NCBI GenBank assembly: GCA_013339895.1
Contig: JABACO010000011.1
Coordinates: forward strand, 6,915,794 to 6,979,793
Length of the DNA stretch: 64,000 nucleotides
Source: Ephydatia muelleri
Lineage: Eukaryota; Porifera; Demospongiae; Spongillida; Spongillidae
Reading direction: 5' to 3'
Shown here: positions 55,732 through 64,000 of the stretch, in pieces
How the letters are laid out: each line of letters opens with the position of its first letter
Position numbering within the stretch: position 1 is the first letter of the stretch
Program-made: the position numbers and the translations under genes
The notes under the pieces: model-generated
What the model saw: only the letters and a program-made list of their open reading frames with translations
Told to the model about the DNA's origin: nothing
Database searches by the model: none

Positions 55732-55818
55732 CACAGGCGTTTGCGGCCATTTATTTTGTGGACAAAAAGTACGTAATCGAAATGATTGCGTAATGCCTAT
55801 AGCAACGCCCTTGACAAC
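55732..55818 (-). mobile_element. Solo end of a RAG1-N-like element relative
   Basis: Starts CACAGGCGTTTGCGGCC, close to the 16-bp end of the 26109-28755 element, and continues with the same subterminal sequence as its right end (attttgtggac, then 'acgtaatcg..atgatt' and 'gcaacgccc'). Only about 90 bases of one end remain. It lies between the two duplication units. Confidence 0.65.
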
Positions 55819-56513
55819 CTGAAGAGCTGAAAACGTGAGCTGGTACAAAAGACAGATCTAAGACTCACATTCCCTCTCTTCTTCATTCCTCTTCTGCCGC
55901 ATGTACTGTGTATAGTCAAGTTCAGTATCCCCGCACTTTGTCAGCAAGGCATAAGCCAGTACATGCATGATGATTTGCGTGCGGTTCTCTATGTGTATAG
56001 CAATCGACCAGTAGTCTACAAACGATAACCCTCCTGCATGAAAAGACGCACCCAGAGGCGTCGAGCATGCAGGGGTGGTGGTAAACCGGTCCGTGTCAAT
56101 CCACCTACACACGAGCAAAAACACCCAACGCAATCGCGATTTTAACAATCCAATCCAGTCCCCTCTCCCTCTCTCCCCCCCCCCCCCCCCCCCCCCTCCA
56201 ACCTACTGAAATGATGCCCCTGTACAAGTGAATTGCGCACGCATGAACACTAGGCTTTCATGATGAGCATGTCTTCCAATTCAGGCTCTACAGTTCATGA
56301 ACTTGCGTATAACAACAGCTTGGTATATCAAATCCGAACTAAATCATTTCGATACAGAGCTAGTAAGCCATGAAGTTAATGAATCCATTAAATTTATCGA
56401 ATCAAATTGGGCGGCAATTATACAAAACAGCATGGATACTATAAAAGCTCGCCTGAAATCACACATGCATGCGCTCACAATGCCACAGCATGGTCACACC
56501 ATAAAACGTTTAT

Positions 56514-57664
56514 CTACAGGACAGTGATCTTGAATTTTTCCCACGGTCCAACTCCGTACTGTGCGTTCACATTACCAGCACCCGCCCCATTGAACGACTG
56601 TACGTTGCTGCCATCCACGCGAAGGAATGCTTTTGGAAACTGAACCGACTGGATCGAATATTGTCCGTCCACTTCCTGCCTGATCACGAACCTCTCGTAC
56701 GGCCCAGCCCCGAACTGGCCGTTCACAATTCCGGATCCCGACCCCTGGAAGCTGGTTACTTGGCCTCCGTCCAGGCGCAGATACACGTTCGGAAATTGGA
56801 GCGACTCAATTGAGTACTGGTCGCCAGCGTACGGTCTCAGGATGAACTTCTCGTACGGTCCAGCCCCGAACTGACAGTTTACCTTACCGACTCCAGCTCC
56901 GTTAAAACTGTTCACACCGTTACCATCGAGACGGAGAAAGACGTTAGGAAACTGGACGGATTGGATCGTGACAACCAATCCTGGTCGACCTGTTATAATA
57001 GCGGGAAAATAGTATACACACGGCGCGGATAAAAAAATGGCTGGCGCTGCGAAACTGCTATATTCCTTACTCAAAGCTTCCGATTCCACCTTATCTGCTT
57101 CTGGCTCCAAAGCTAGACCAAAGGACTCTGATTCCAGTTGTTTCGATTCCGATTCCAGTTGCTCCGGTTCTGATTCCAGCTGCTCCAGAGCTGAACACGA
57201 AGAACGATTAGAAATTGTGTAACGTCAGTCTCTCTCTAAACTATATCTATCGTCAGTTTGGTTTGTAACGCGCAGTGATCTGCTGCATCTGCATGGTGTA
57301 TACCGCCATATATGTAGCACCATTTTTATTGCATGCGTTACATGTAAATGTATAATACATACAAATTTCTATGCACGTGCAAATGTATCTGCATGTAATA
57401 GTTTGTGCAATGGGGGAGTGCGGCCGACAGAGGTAGCGACTGCTTTCTTATATGCGTGTATGCATGCATGCTTTTCTACTACGCAACATGCACGCGTGGT
57501 ATAGCTCCTCCTTACATGCAGCCCACAACAAATACTAACTCACCATTGAACATCTCCTGCGCATTCTCTTCGCCTTCGTCCATGATAGCCGGGTGGCTCA
57601 TGGGTGAGCTACAGCAAAGAGAAAGCAGCCCGAGGAAAAGCGCGCTTCCAGCCAAGATCTTCAT
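56514..57664 (-). CDS. Secreted beta-trefoil protein, gene C
   Basis: Exons 57544-57664, 57071-57190 and 56514-56989, all phase 1 with the same splice sites as gene B. The signal peptide is MKILAGSALFLGLLSLCCSS, followed by HPAIMDEGEENAQEMFN, the acidic linker (ALEQLESEPEQLESES) and three trefoil repeats ending WEKFKITVL. A raw frame through the second intron also stays open, but the donor TTTGA|GTAAGG and acceptor TAACAG|GTCGACC are preserved in all three genes. It differs from gene B at only a few residues, so the copies are recent or kept alike by conversion. Confidence 0.87.
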
Positions 57665-57721
57665 TTGCAAGATAGCTTAATTTGATCTTTTGCCGCAGTT
57701 GTTATGCGTTAAGATCGCTTC

Positions 57722-57800
57722 CCCTTATATACCTTTTCCAAGGCATGCATTGAGTGGCACACAGTCTACAGCGCCGGAAGGGCCCTTGCAGGCGGCCCTA
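57722..57800 (-). promoter_or_regulatory. Core promoter of beta-trefoil gene C
   Basis: TATATAAGGGG on the minus strand at about 57722-57732, and the conserved block 'gcgccggaagggcccttgca' at 57771-57790, as in genes A and B. Confidence 0.6.
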
Positions 57801-58604
57801 AGGCTTTTTCCACGTCTATACCTGGCCTCAGTACCACATAAAGGTCCAGCGGTTGAGAAACAGTTACTTACACATTCCATGTTAATTCGATATATACATG
57901 TACATCTCGAGTAACTGTCGGGGATTGTGTACTGTCTGTTGCTTCTATATTACAATTCACATGCAGAGTCTCTTTTGTTTTATGTCTTGGAGTATACTTG
58001 TTTGGGGGTATATGCCTTCTTAAAGGACTCCAGAATCCTCAATGCATGAGCTAGGCCTTATAGAGACGTGGTCTTAAGCATGTAGAGCAGCGTTGCTGGA
58101 CCATGGACCGTGTGTTACCGACGCTTCTCTTCACCATGTATCGTGCAGTATTCTGGTACGAGTAGAAGGCAGTGTGCATGGTACAGGGCAGGTTGGAGGG
58201 GCATGGATGCGGGGTGGGGCCTCCTCCCTTTAAAAAAAAATTGGGTCTCCGCCCTTCTCCTGAACTCCATGCACTACCTACTAATGGTACTAGAGTTAAA
58301 ATGAACTTATAGCTGCATGGCAACTATTTCCAGTCTGGAATTACAAATCTACCTGCATGCATGCATGCATGTACTTGCATGCATGCATGCACTATATAAT
58401 AACACATATTCATGTCCACTGGCAAATGGCGGGACGTTCTGGTTCTGCACAATCTGAATTCCACACGTGGTCAATCGCTCAGTGTTTCCCAACTACAGCC
58501 ATGCATATACAATCCTCACCACTTCTTGTGGTTCATCACCGAAACCGCGCAGCGTTACAAATGGGCATCAGGAACTATACCGCAATGCAGTTATGGTTTC
58601 ACAC

Positions 58605-59283
58605 TACAGTGCATTTCGTGATATAGTTGTCCAAACAATTTTTTTTTCCCAACAACTTTGCGTTTGCTTGAAATTATTTTAACAGCCAAACAAATCTGAC
58701 ACAGGTGTGGTTTATCCCTGCGATGTCACAAGAATAGAATTTATTATTATTACTATTTTGGCCTATTCACGTCGCGTCGTATCGCGGGCTCAGCCTCTTG
58801 TGAACTAGGCTTAACTCTCTGGGTGAGCCACGGTGTTGCGTTACGATGGTGGCTGGTTTTAATATATTAATTTGGTAGAGCTTTGTGCCCATTAAAGGTA
58901 AGCCACGCCCCATTTGTTCTGCGAATTTCTTCCGGCAAAGGTGATCGGCGGAATTCGAAGAAAATTGAAAGCATCGGCACAATAATAACGCGGAGAAAAA
59001 AAAGGAAGTTTGGTCGTGGCAATTCCTCGCGCTTAAGTGTATGTGCACGTTTCAGATGGGCTCATCTTGTTTTTGCCTGGTCCGTGCATCTCTGCAGCCT
59101 TGAAATGAGCAGTGATTGCAGCACTGCACTGCTTATATGAAGATAGCCAAAATGTGGATCACAGTTTGTGGTTTTTCCTTTGCCAGTCATGGGTAGAAAA
59201 GATGAAGTTGTTCAGCACAAAACCACACAAAAATCCAAAGGCCTGAACTCTTTAGTCCATATTTGTCTGTTGCAATTCTAAGC
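58605..59283. other. Intergenic, no gene seen
   Basis: No convincing exon. Poly-A/T runs and short frames only. Confidence 0.4.
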
Positions 59284-59532
59284 TAGTCTGGGGACCAGAC
59301 CATATATGGCGTCTCGTATTTGTGCCAGAGGAATGTAATTATCCAGCAGTAAAGATTGCTGATTAACTTGATTGATTGATGTAATTGCGGTTGTTTGCTA
59401 TTCTTTAGAATTTAGCTAATCTGGCCGTCGCCATGGAGTAACGCCCACAATCCCACAATAAGCATAGAATAACAATTACGTTAATTAGCCTTCCCGCGGT
59501 ACTGGAACAAAAATGGTCTGGTCCCCAGACTA
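59284..59532. mobile_element. MITE with 18-bp inverted ends and 9-bp target duplication
   Basis: TAGTCTGGGGACCAGACC at 59284-59301 and its exact reverse complement at 59515-59532, flanked on both sides by ATTCTAAGC (59275-59283 and 59533-59541). The element is 249 bp and non-coding. A 9-bp target duplication is typical of Mutator-like elements, so a MULE-derived MITE is the best guess. Confidence 0.85.
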
Positions 59533-59669
59533 ATTCTAAGCCGCTTGTAAGGATTCGTTCGGCACCATTAATTAACGTTGCCGTTTCCAATCCATGTGAC
59601 GCGGGATGAGAGCTTCAATGTTGATATCCAAAACACTTAAACTTTTGAAATGGCAAGAGACCTACAACC

Positions 59670-59758
59670 TAGTCTCATCCCCAGACCACATGACGTAACG
59701 ATATCGCTGTAAACAATTTAAATTACAGCGTTATGTCATATGGATCTGGGGACGAGAC
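59670..59758. mobile_element. Short hairpin element of the same end family
   Basis: 'tagtctcatccccagacc' at 59670-59687 faces 'ggatctggggacgagac' at 59742-59758, and the arms continue inward ('catgacgtaacg' against 'cgttatgtcat'). The whole element is an 89-bp imperfect palindrome. A further end 'gtttcgtgcccagaccc' follows at 59774-59790. Confidence 0.75.
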
Positions 59759-59830
59759 AAAATACTACGCCTTGTTTCGTGCCCAGACCCAACTGACGTA
59801 TGCATTTTTTTTTTTAAGTCACACCTAGCG

Positions 59831-59954
59831 CACAGCATTAGGGATCAGGAGACACTGATTCGTTACAGTCCTACAAGTCCTACAGTATAAATCAAGACAT
59901 ATGCAAAAATGTGTGTCTGATGTATACTGCAGAATGCAGTTGTACAGTACTGTC
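59831..59954 (+). mobile_element. Internally deleted copy of the 54489-55730 repeat
   Basis: The first ~35 bases match 54489-54525 and the last ~55 bases match 55676-55730, with the 1.1-kb interior replaced by a short linker. Confidence 0.7.
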
Positions 59955-60106
59955 ATGCTTTATAAGGCCCTAGCAGTTTAAAATAATTATAATTAGCATT
60001 ACACAACACTGCCCTGCAAGCTGTAATGAAAAGTCATAGCAACAATATGATGAAGGATGTCAACCGATGACAGAGACCTAGTGTCAGGGTCTCTTCCAAG
60101 AGGACC

Positions 60107-63100
60107 TTAGCTGAGGATCTTACAGATCACACAGCTAACACTGTAAGGCTCCTTGGGGTCCTGAGGAACAAGATAGAAGCCAACCTGTGCAGGAAGTTGA
60201 ACAAACTGCTGGATGGGAGCATGCATATAGGTTGGATGGGAGCATGCATAGGTTGGATGGGAGCATGCATAGGTTGGATGGGAGCATGCATAGGTTGGAT
60301 GGGAGCATGCATAGGTTGGATGGGAGCATGCATAGGTTGGATGGGAGCATGCATAGGTTGGATGGGAGCGCATAGGTTGGATGGGAGCATGCATAGGTTG
60401 GATGGGAGCATGCATAGGTTGGATGGGAGCATGCATAGGTTGGATGGAGCATGCATAGGTTGGATGGGAGCATGCATAGGTTGGATGGGAGCATGCATAG
60501 GTTGGATGGGAGCATGCATAGGTTGGATGGGAGCATGCATAGGTTGGATGGGAGCATGCATAGGTTGGATGGGAGCATGCATAGGTTGGATGGGAGCATG
60601 CATAGGTTGGATGGGAGCATGCATAGGTTGGATGGGAGCATGCATAGGTTGGATGGGAGCATGCATAGGTTGGATGGGAGCATGTATAGATTGGATATAA
60701 GATGAATACTTACCAATGCAGAGTTTGGTTCTATGTCAATGACATGTACTGAGCTCTCTCTGTTGATGGTCATGTTTGAGCTTCTGCTGCAGTCCATCTG
60801 CGCAGAAACACGCTTTGGGCTCTGGCAGAGGGGAAATATAGGGTCATCATGAATGATTCATTATGACATCATATCATCATACAAAATATCACAATGTAGT
60901 ACCTTGTTTTGAAGCACAATGCTTGCTAGTTGCCCAATGGAATGGGAAAAAGCCTTCAAATCTTCTCCACCATCTTTCACCTTCTCAAATGTCCCATGTG
61001 CACAAGCCTCTTGACAAATCACAGGATCAATGACAGATGACACAAAACACATCTCAACAATCTCAAGTTCTGTTTCACAACTTTCTGTGAACACCATGAA
61101 TTGAAATGGGCAGGCCTGGAGTTAGAAAAGTGAAAATAGATTGGTTTTTGAACAAGTGTGGGAACCAGCAACATACTAACCTGGTTAAGCTGTAGCTGGT
61201 GATTATAGCCCAGGGCTGCCATCACTACCCAAAGTTCCCTCTCTCCTCCTTCAGGATCCTCTGCTGTCATGATGTGGAGGTCAATGAATCCCTTCAGAGT
61301 CAGTTCGTCTTCCTCCGTCAACTCAAAGTTTTCTGGACAAGGGGAAATGGGGACAGCCGTGAGTGAGAAGGGATCACATCTACCCCCTTCACCTCTCCCT
61401 TCCCAAGCAACATTTAAATGTGCTTGAATATACTTGTATTTGCTAGCGGAATGCTAGGATACCCACCCACCTGGGATACCCACCCACCTGGGATACCCAC
61501 CCACCTGGGATACCCGCCCACCTGGGATACCCGCCCACCTGGGATACCCGCCCACCTGGGATACCCACCCACCTGGGATACCCGCCCACCTGGGATACCC
61601 GCCCACCTGGGATACCCGCCCACCTGGGATACCCGCCCACCTGGGATACCCACCCACCTGGGATAACCGCCCACCTGGGATACCCACCCACCTTGGATAA
61701 CCTTCCAAGCGTCATCATCGCATATCTCTCCACTGGTTCTTTCCTGGAAGAAATCAAATTCTGTTCGGCTGACCGATCCATTGTCGTCAAGGTCTATTCT
61801 ATGAAAGATTTCTTCAAGTGCCTCCCTGTTAGGGTTTAAGAGATAACTCTATATAATGCCCACACAAACAATACATACCCACAGGTACAATGTACAGAAC
61901 ACGTGTGTGCACGCGTGTGTACGTACTTGCAGTGTTGTGTCAAAGTGGTCTTTCCGCTCTCCTCAACGACCAAGGGAACAGGATACTCCTGTTCCTCAAC
62001 TGGCCTTTGGTGGCAGCCTGAAGTGAAGGGGACAAGAGCATAGCTCCCTCGCTCCAGATTCACCTGACATATGCATCTCTGCAAGGTGTGCAATCAGAAG
62101 AGGGAAGTGATGGCGCAAAAGAGTAGGGGAGGGAGGCAGGTGGAAAGAGGGAGGGATGAGGGAGTGTCCCACGTATGGGACAGGGATGACGTACCTCCCC
62201 GTATTGGTACTGGGTGTGTGTGATGAGCTGTGTCGGCCTCTCCTCCCCATCCACGTGGAACAAAAAGAGTAACATGTCAGTGTTAGGGTTTCCTGGTGTT
62301 GGGAGTGAGGAGAGGGGAGGAGAGGGGAGGAAAGGAGCAAAGTGGAAGAGTGTGAGATGGTTGTAGAAGTGAGAAAGGGAGAAATGTGGGTGTGAGAGGA
62401 GTGAGTGAGGGAGGAGTGTGGGGTGTGAAGAAGAAAGGAGTGAGATGGACAACAGAATAGGAGGTAGAAACATGTCAAGAGGAACCACCAAATTGCACCA
62501 GGCGATTGTACACACTACCTGGACTAATAGGAGTGATCTCAAAGCAAATCTTGCTGGCCACAGGCAGATTGAGGCAGTACTGCTGGCAGGACATTTTGAG
62601 CACATCGTCTCCATCATCCAGGTCGCTATAGAAACAACCCTTAGCTGTTATGGTGTTCCAAGAGTCCAAGTTTGGTGGAGGCTTCGATAGCTGTTGACCC
62701 AAAGGGGGCTTCCCTCTTGCTGGGGGCAACACCTTTCCCCACGGAGAGGCTTCCTCCTCCCCATCCTCATCACTCTCTAACTCTTCATCAGGTGTGGAAG
62801 GAATATCACTAGGTGCTTCCATACTTGGAGTTTCTGGAGGTAGGGGAGTCTCCGAGGGGAGGGGTGTCTCTGAGGGGAGGGGTGTCTCTGAGGGGAGGGG
62901 TGTCTCTGATGGGAGGGGTGTCTCTGAGGGGAGGGGTGTCTCTGGGGGGAGGGGTGTCTCCGAGGGGAGGGGTGTCTCCGAGGGGAGGGGTGTCTCCGAG
63001 GGGAGGGGTGTCTCCGAGGGGAGGGGTGTCTCCGAGGGGAGGGGTGTCTCCGAGGGGAGGGGTGTCTCCAAGGGGAGGGGTGTCTCCGAGGGGAGGGGTT

Positions 63101-64000
63101 GTCCCTGAGGGAAGGTGTGTTTCTGAGGGGAGGGGCATCTCTGTCAAGGGAAGGTGTGTCTCTGAGGGGAGGGGTGTCTCTGAGGAAAGGTGTGTTTCTG
63201 AGGGGAGGGGCATCTCTGAGGGGAGGGGCATCTCTGAGGGAAGGTGTGTCTCTGAGGGGAGGGGTGACTCTGGGGGACGAAATGACTCATTTTCATGGTC
63301 TTCCTTCATCAGCAATGTTATAGGGGTGGCGGTTAATGCAGGTGTGGTAGTAGGCAGAGTTGTGGTAGATTTATGAAGTGTGTATGAGGAAGTAGGAGTG
63401 TCATTTTGGCTGTTGGTAGGATCAGCTTTGCTTGGGGCCTGCCCACCTAAGGGGACTGGAGGAGCTAAGAGGTCATGGGGAGGAGGAGGAAGAGGAGGAA
63501 GAGGAGGGCGATCTGCGCTAAGGGGAGGAAGCTTGTTCTTGCTGGTCAAAGGAGGGAGGTGGGTGGAGCTCTCCACCTTGGACAGGACTTCGATCACTTC
63601 ATGTGTGTCGCTGTGTGACTGCACAGCAGCGGTAGCGTGCTCAGTAGCAGGAGGTGTGCTAGAAGAAAGCTTTAGTACCACTTGCCCACTCATGACTGTA
63701 CGACCCGATTCCTCTGGCGCATTGCCCAGAGAAAGAGATGTAGACTCAACCAAGGATTGGGCCTCGACTGAAGGAGGGGCTACCTGCTCAGAAGGCAGCG
63801 CAACCTTGCCTACAGCAATGGGAGCCTGGTCGATCGGTAATGAAACCTTGCTTGAAGGAAGTGACGAAGATTGGACTCCTATCGATTCTTTCTGTGAGAT
63901 GTGCTGATTGCCTGGCAACTGAACATCAGATAACGTTGCCACTTTAGTAGCAGAATGGGGAGGAGGAGGAGGACGTGTAACGTGTGTAGCAGTGTTCTCC
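60107..64000 (-). CDS. EFCAB7: EFCAB7-like EF-hand protein (3' part, continues past the window)
   Basis: Exons, 5' to 3': 62519 to beyond 64000, 62195-62292, 61927-62078, 61692-61825, 61181-61332, 60903-61115, 60714-60821, 60107-60205. EFCAB7 anchors the EVC-EVC2 complex at the base of cilia and supports Hedgehog signalling in vertebrates. Exon 61692-61825 holds one canonical EF-hand loop (DLDDNGSVSRTE). The next exon gives ELTLKGFIDLHIMTAEDPEG and LWVVMAALGYNHQL, which match EFCAB7 (ELTLKGF...LWVTLHSMGYNKAL), continuing into ACPF at the following junction. Exons 62519 to 61927 look like calpain-type beta-sandwich sequence (GCFYSDLDDGDDVLKMSCQQ, LERGSYALVPFTSG). The end is EPYSVSCVICKILS. The first exon is unusually Pro/Ser-rich and contains a hexapeptide repeat (LPSETP). 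One extra base near 63099-63100 breaks the frame inside that repeat. N-terminal EF-hands would lie beyond 64000. Confidence 0.85.
60206..60700. repeat. 21-bp minisatellite filling an EFCAB7 intron
   Basis: About 23 copies of 'ggttggatgggagcatgcata', with two short variants (near 60368 and 60446). It occupies nearly the whole intron between exons 60714-60821 and 60107-60205; the acceptor itself (ccatccagcag on the minus strand) is a modified repeat unit. Confidence 0.96.
61455..61692. repeat. 18-bp minisatellite reiterating the EFCAB7 donor
   Basis: About 13 copies of 'ccacctgggatacccacc' or the 'cccgcc' variant. On the minus strand each unit reads CCCAGGTGGGTGGGTAT, copying the donor CCAAG|GTGGGTGGGT of exon 61692-61825, which sits at the edge of the array. 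Confidence 0.93.
62835..63275 (-). repeat. Coding 18-bp minisatellite (LPSETP repeat)
   Basis: About 24 copies of an 18-base unit inside the large EFCAB7-like exon. In the coding frame the unit reads Leu-Pro-Ser-Glu-Thr-Pro with variants (HLPSE, EMPLP). Near 63099-63100 one unit has an extra base ('ggggttgtccc' for 'ggggtgtccc'), switching the frame to Pro-Leu-Gly-Asp-Thr. Confidence 0.93.

Larger units (their letters stand above)
55854..58604. repeat. Segmental duplication, unit 2 (contains gene C)
   Basis: Second copy of the unit at 51530-54492, in the same orientation. It is about 200 bases shorter, mainly from loss of short repeats and of the poly-G tract. Confidence 0.92.

Noticed and set aside
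60127..60797. Long repetitive ORFs on both strands (HAPIQPM, LPSNLCML, GWMGACI patterns)
   Set aside because: All frames of a 21-bp repeat without stops stay open; the region is an intron of the EFCAB7-like gene.

Overview
The window is nuclear DNA of an animal. Genes are split by short GT-AG introns, the neighbours are typical animal housekeeping genes (MTREX, PRPF38A, ORC2, GUK1, SLC35E1, EFCAB7, FUT10/11), and the non-coding DNA is packed with (CA)n tracts and minisatellites. The compact genes, the intron-dense housekeeping loci, the retroelement tails and a RAG1-N-terminal-like transposon relic make a sponge or another early-branching marine invertebrate most likely. That placement is inference; nothing in the window proves it.

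Layout. 1-10.6 kb is mostly AT-rich non-coding DNA with one two-exon sacsin-type ATPase fragment (2895-3330, minus) and a 1-kb minisatellite. 10.6-18 kb holds a minus-strand adaptor gene resembling FYB/ADAP, with proline-rich stretches, repeated Tyr-Glu-Asp motifs, a basic coiled segment and an SH3-like domain. 20.5-21.9 kb is an intronless FUT10/11-type fucosyltransferase. 24.2-42.7 kb is a tight block of four genes: SLC35E1-like, PRPF38A and MTREX run head-to-tail on the minus strand with only about 47 and 90 bases between coding regions, and an intronless ORC2 diverges from MTREX across 68 bases. 44.5-48.6 kb holds a small predicted mitochondrial membrane protein gene and a guanylate kinase gene with three tRNA-Cys genes in one intron. 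49.9-58.6 kb carries three tandem genes for secreted beta-trefoil proteins, two of them in a recent segmental duplication. 60.1-64 kb is the 3' part of an EFCAB7-like gene.

The most unusual item is a 2647-bp element (26109-28755) inside intron 1 of the SLC35E1-like gene. It has perfect 16-bp terminal inverted repeats, a 4-bp CCTT target duplication, and a decayed spliced gene whose first part matches the RAG1 N-terminal zinc region and RING finger and whose last part looks like a transposase tail. The middle of the transposase is gone. The 4-bp duplication and the RAG1-like N-terminus fit a Chapaev/N-RAG-TP-type transposon.

Other recurring themes are minisatellites that abut splice sites and sometimes reiterate the donor sequence (SLC35E1, EFCAB7), several GC-AG introns (MTREX, PRPF38A), and small hairpin transposons sharing a TAGTCT...CCCAGACC end. 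MTREX (nuclear exosome helicase) and PRPF38A (spliceosome B-complex factor) both act in nuclear RNA processing, but no functional reason for the whole cluster is visible.
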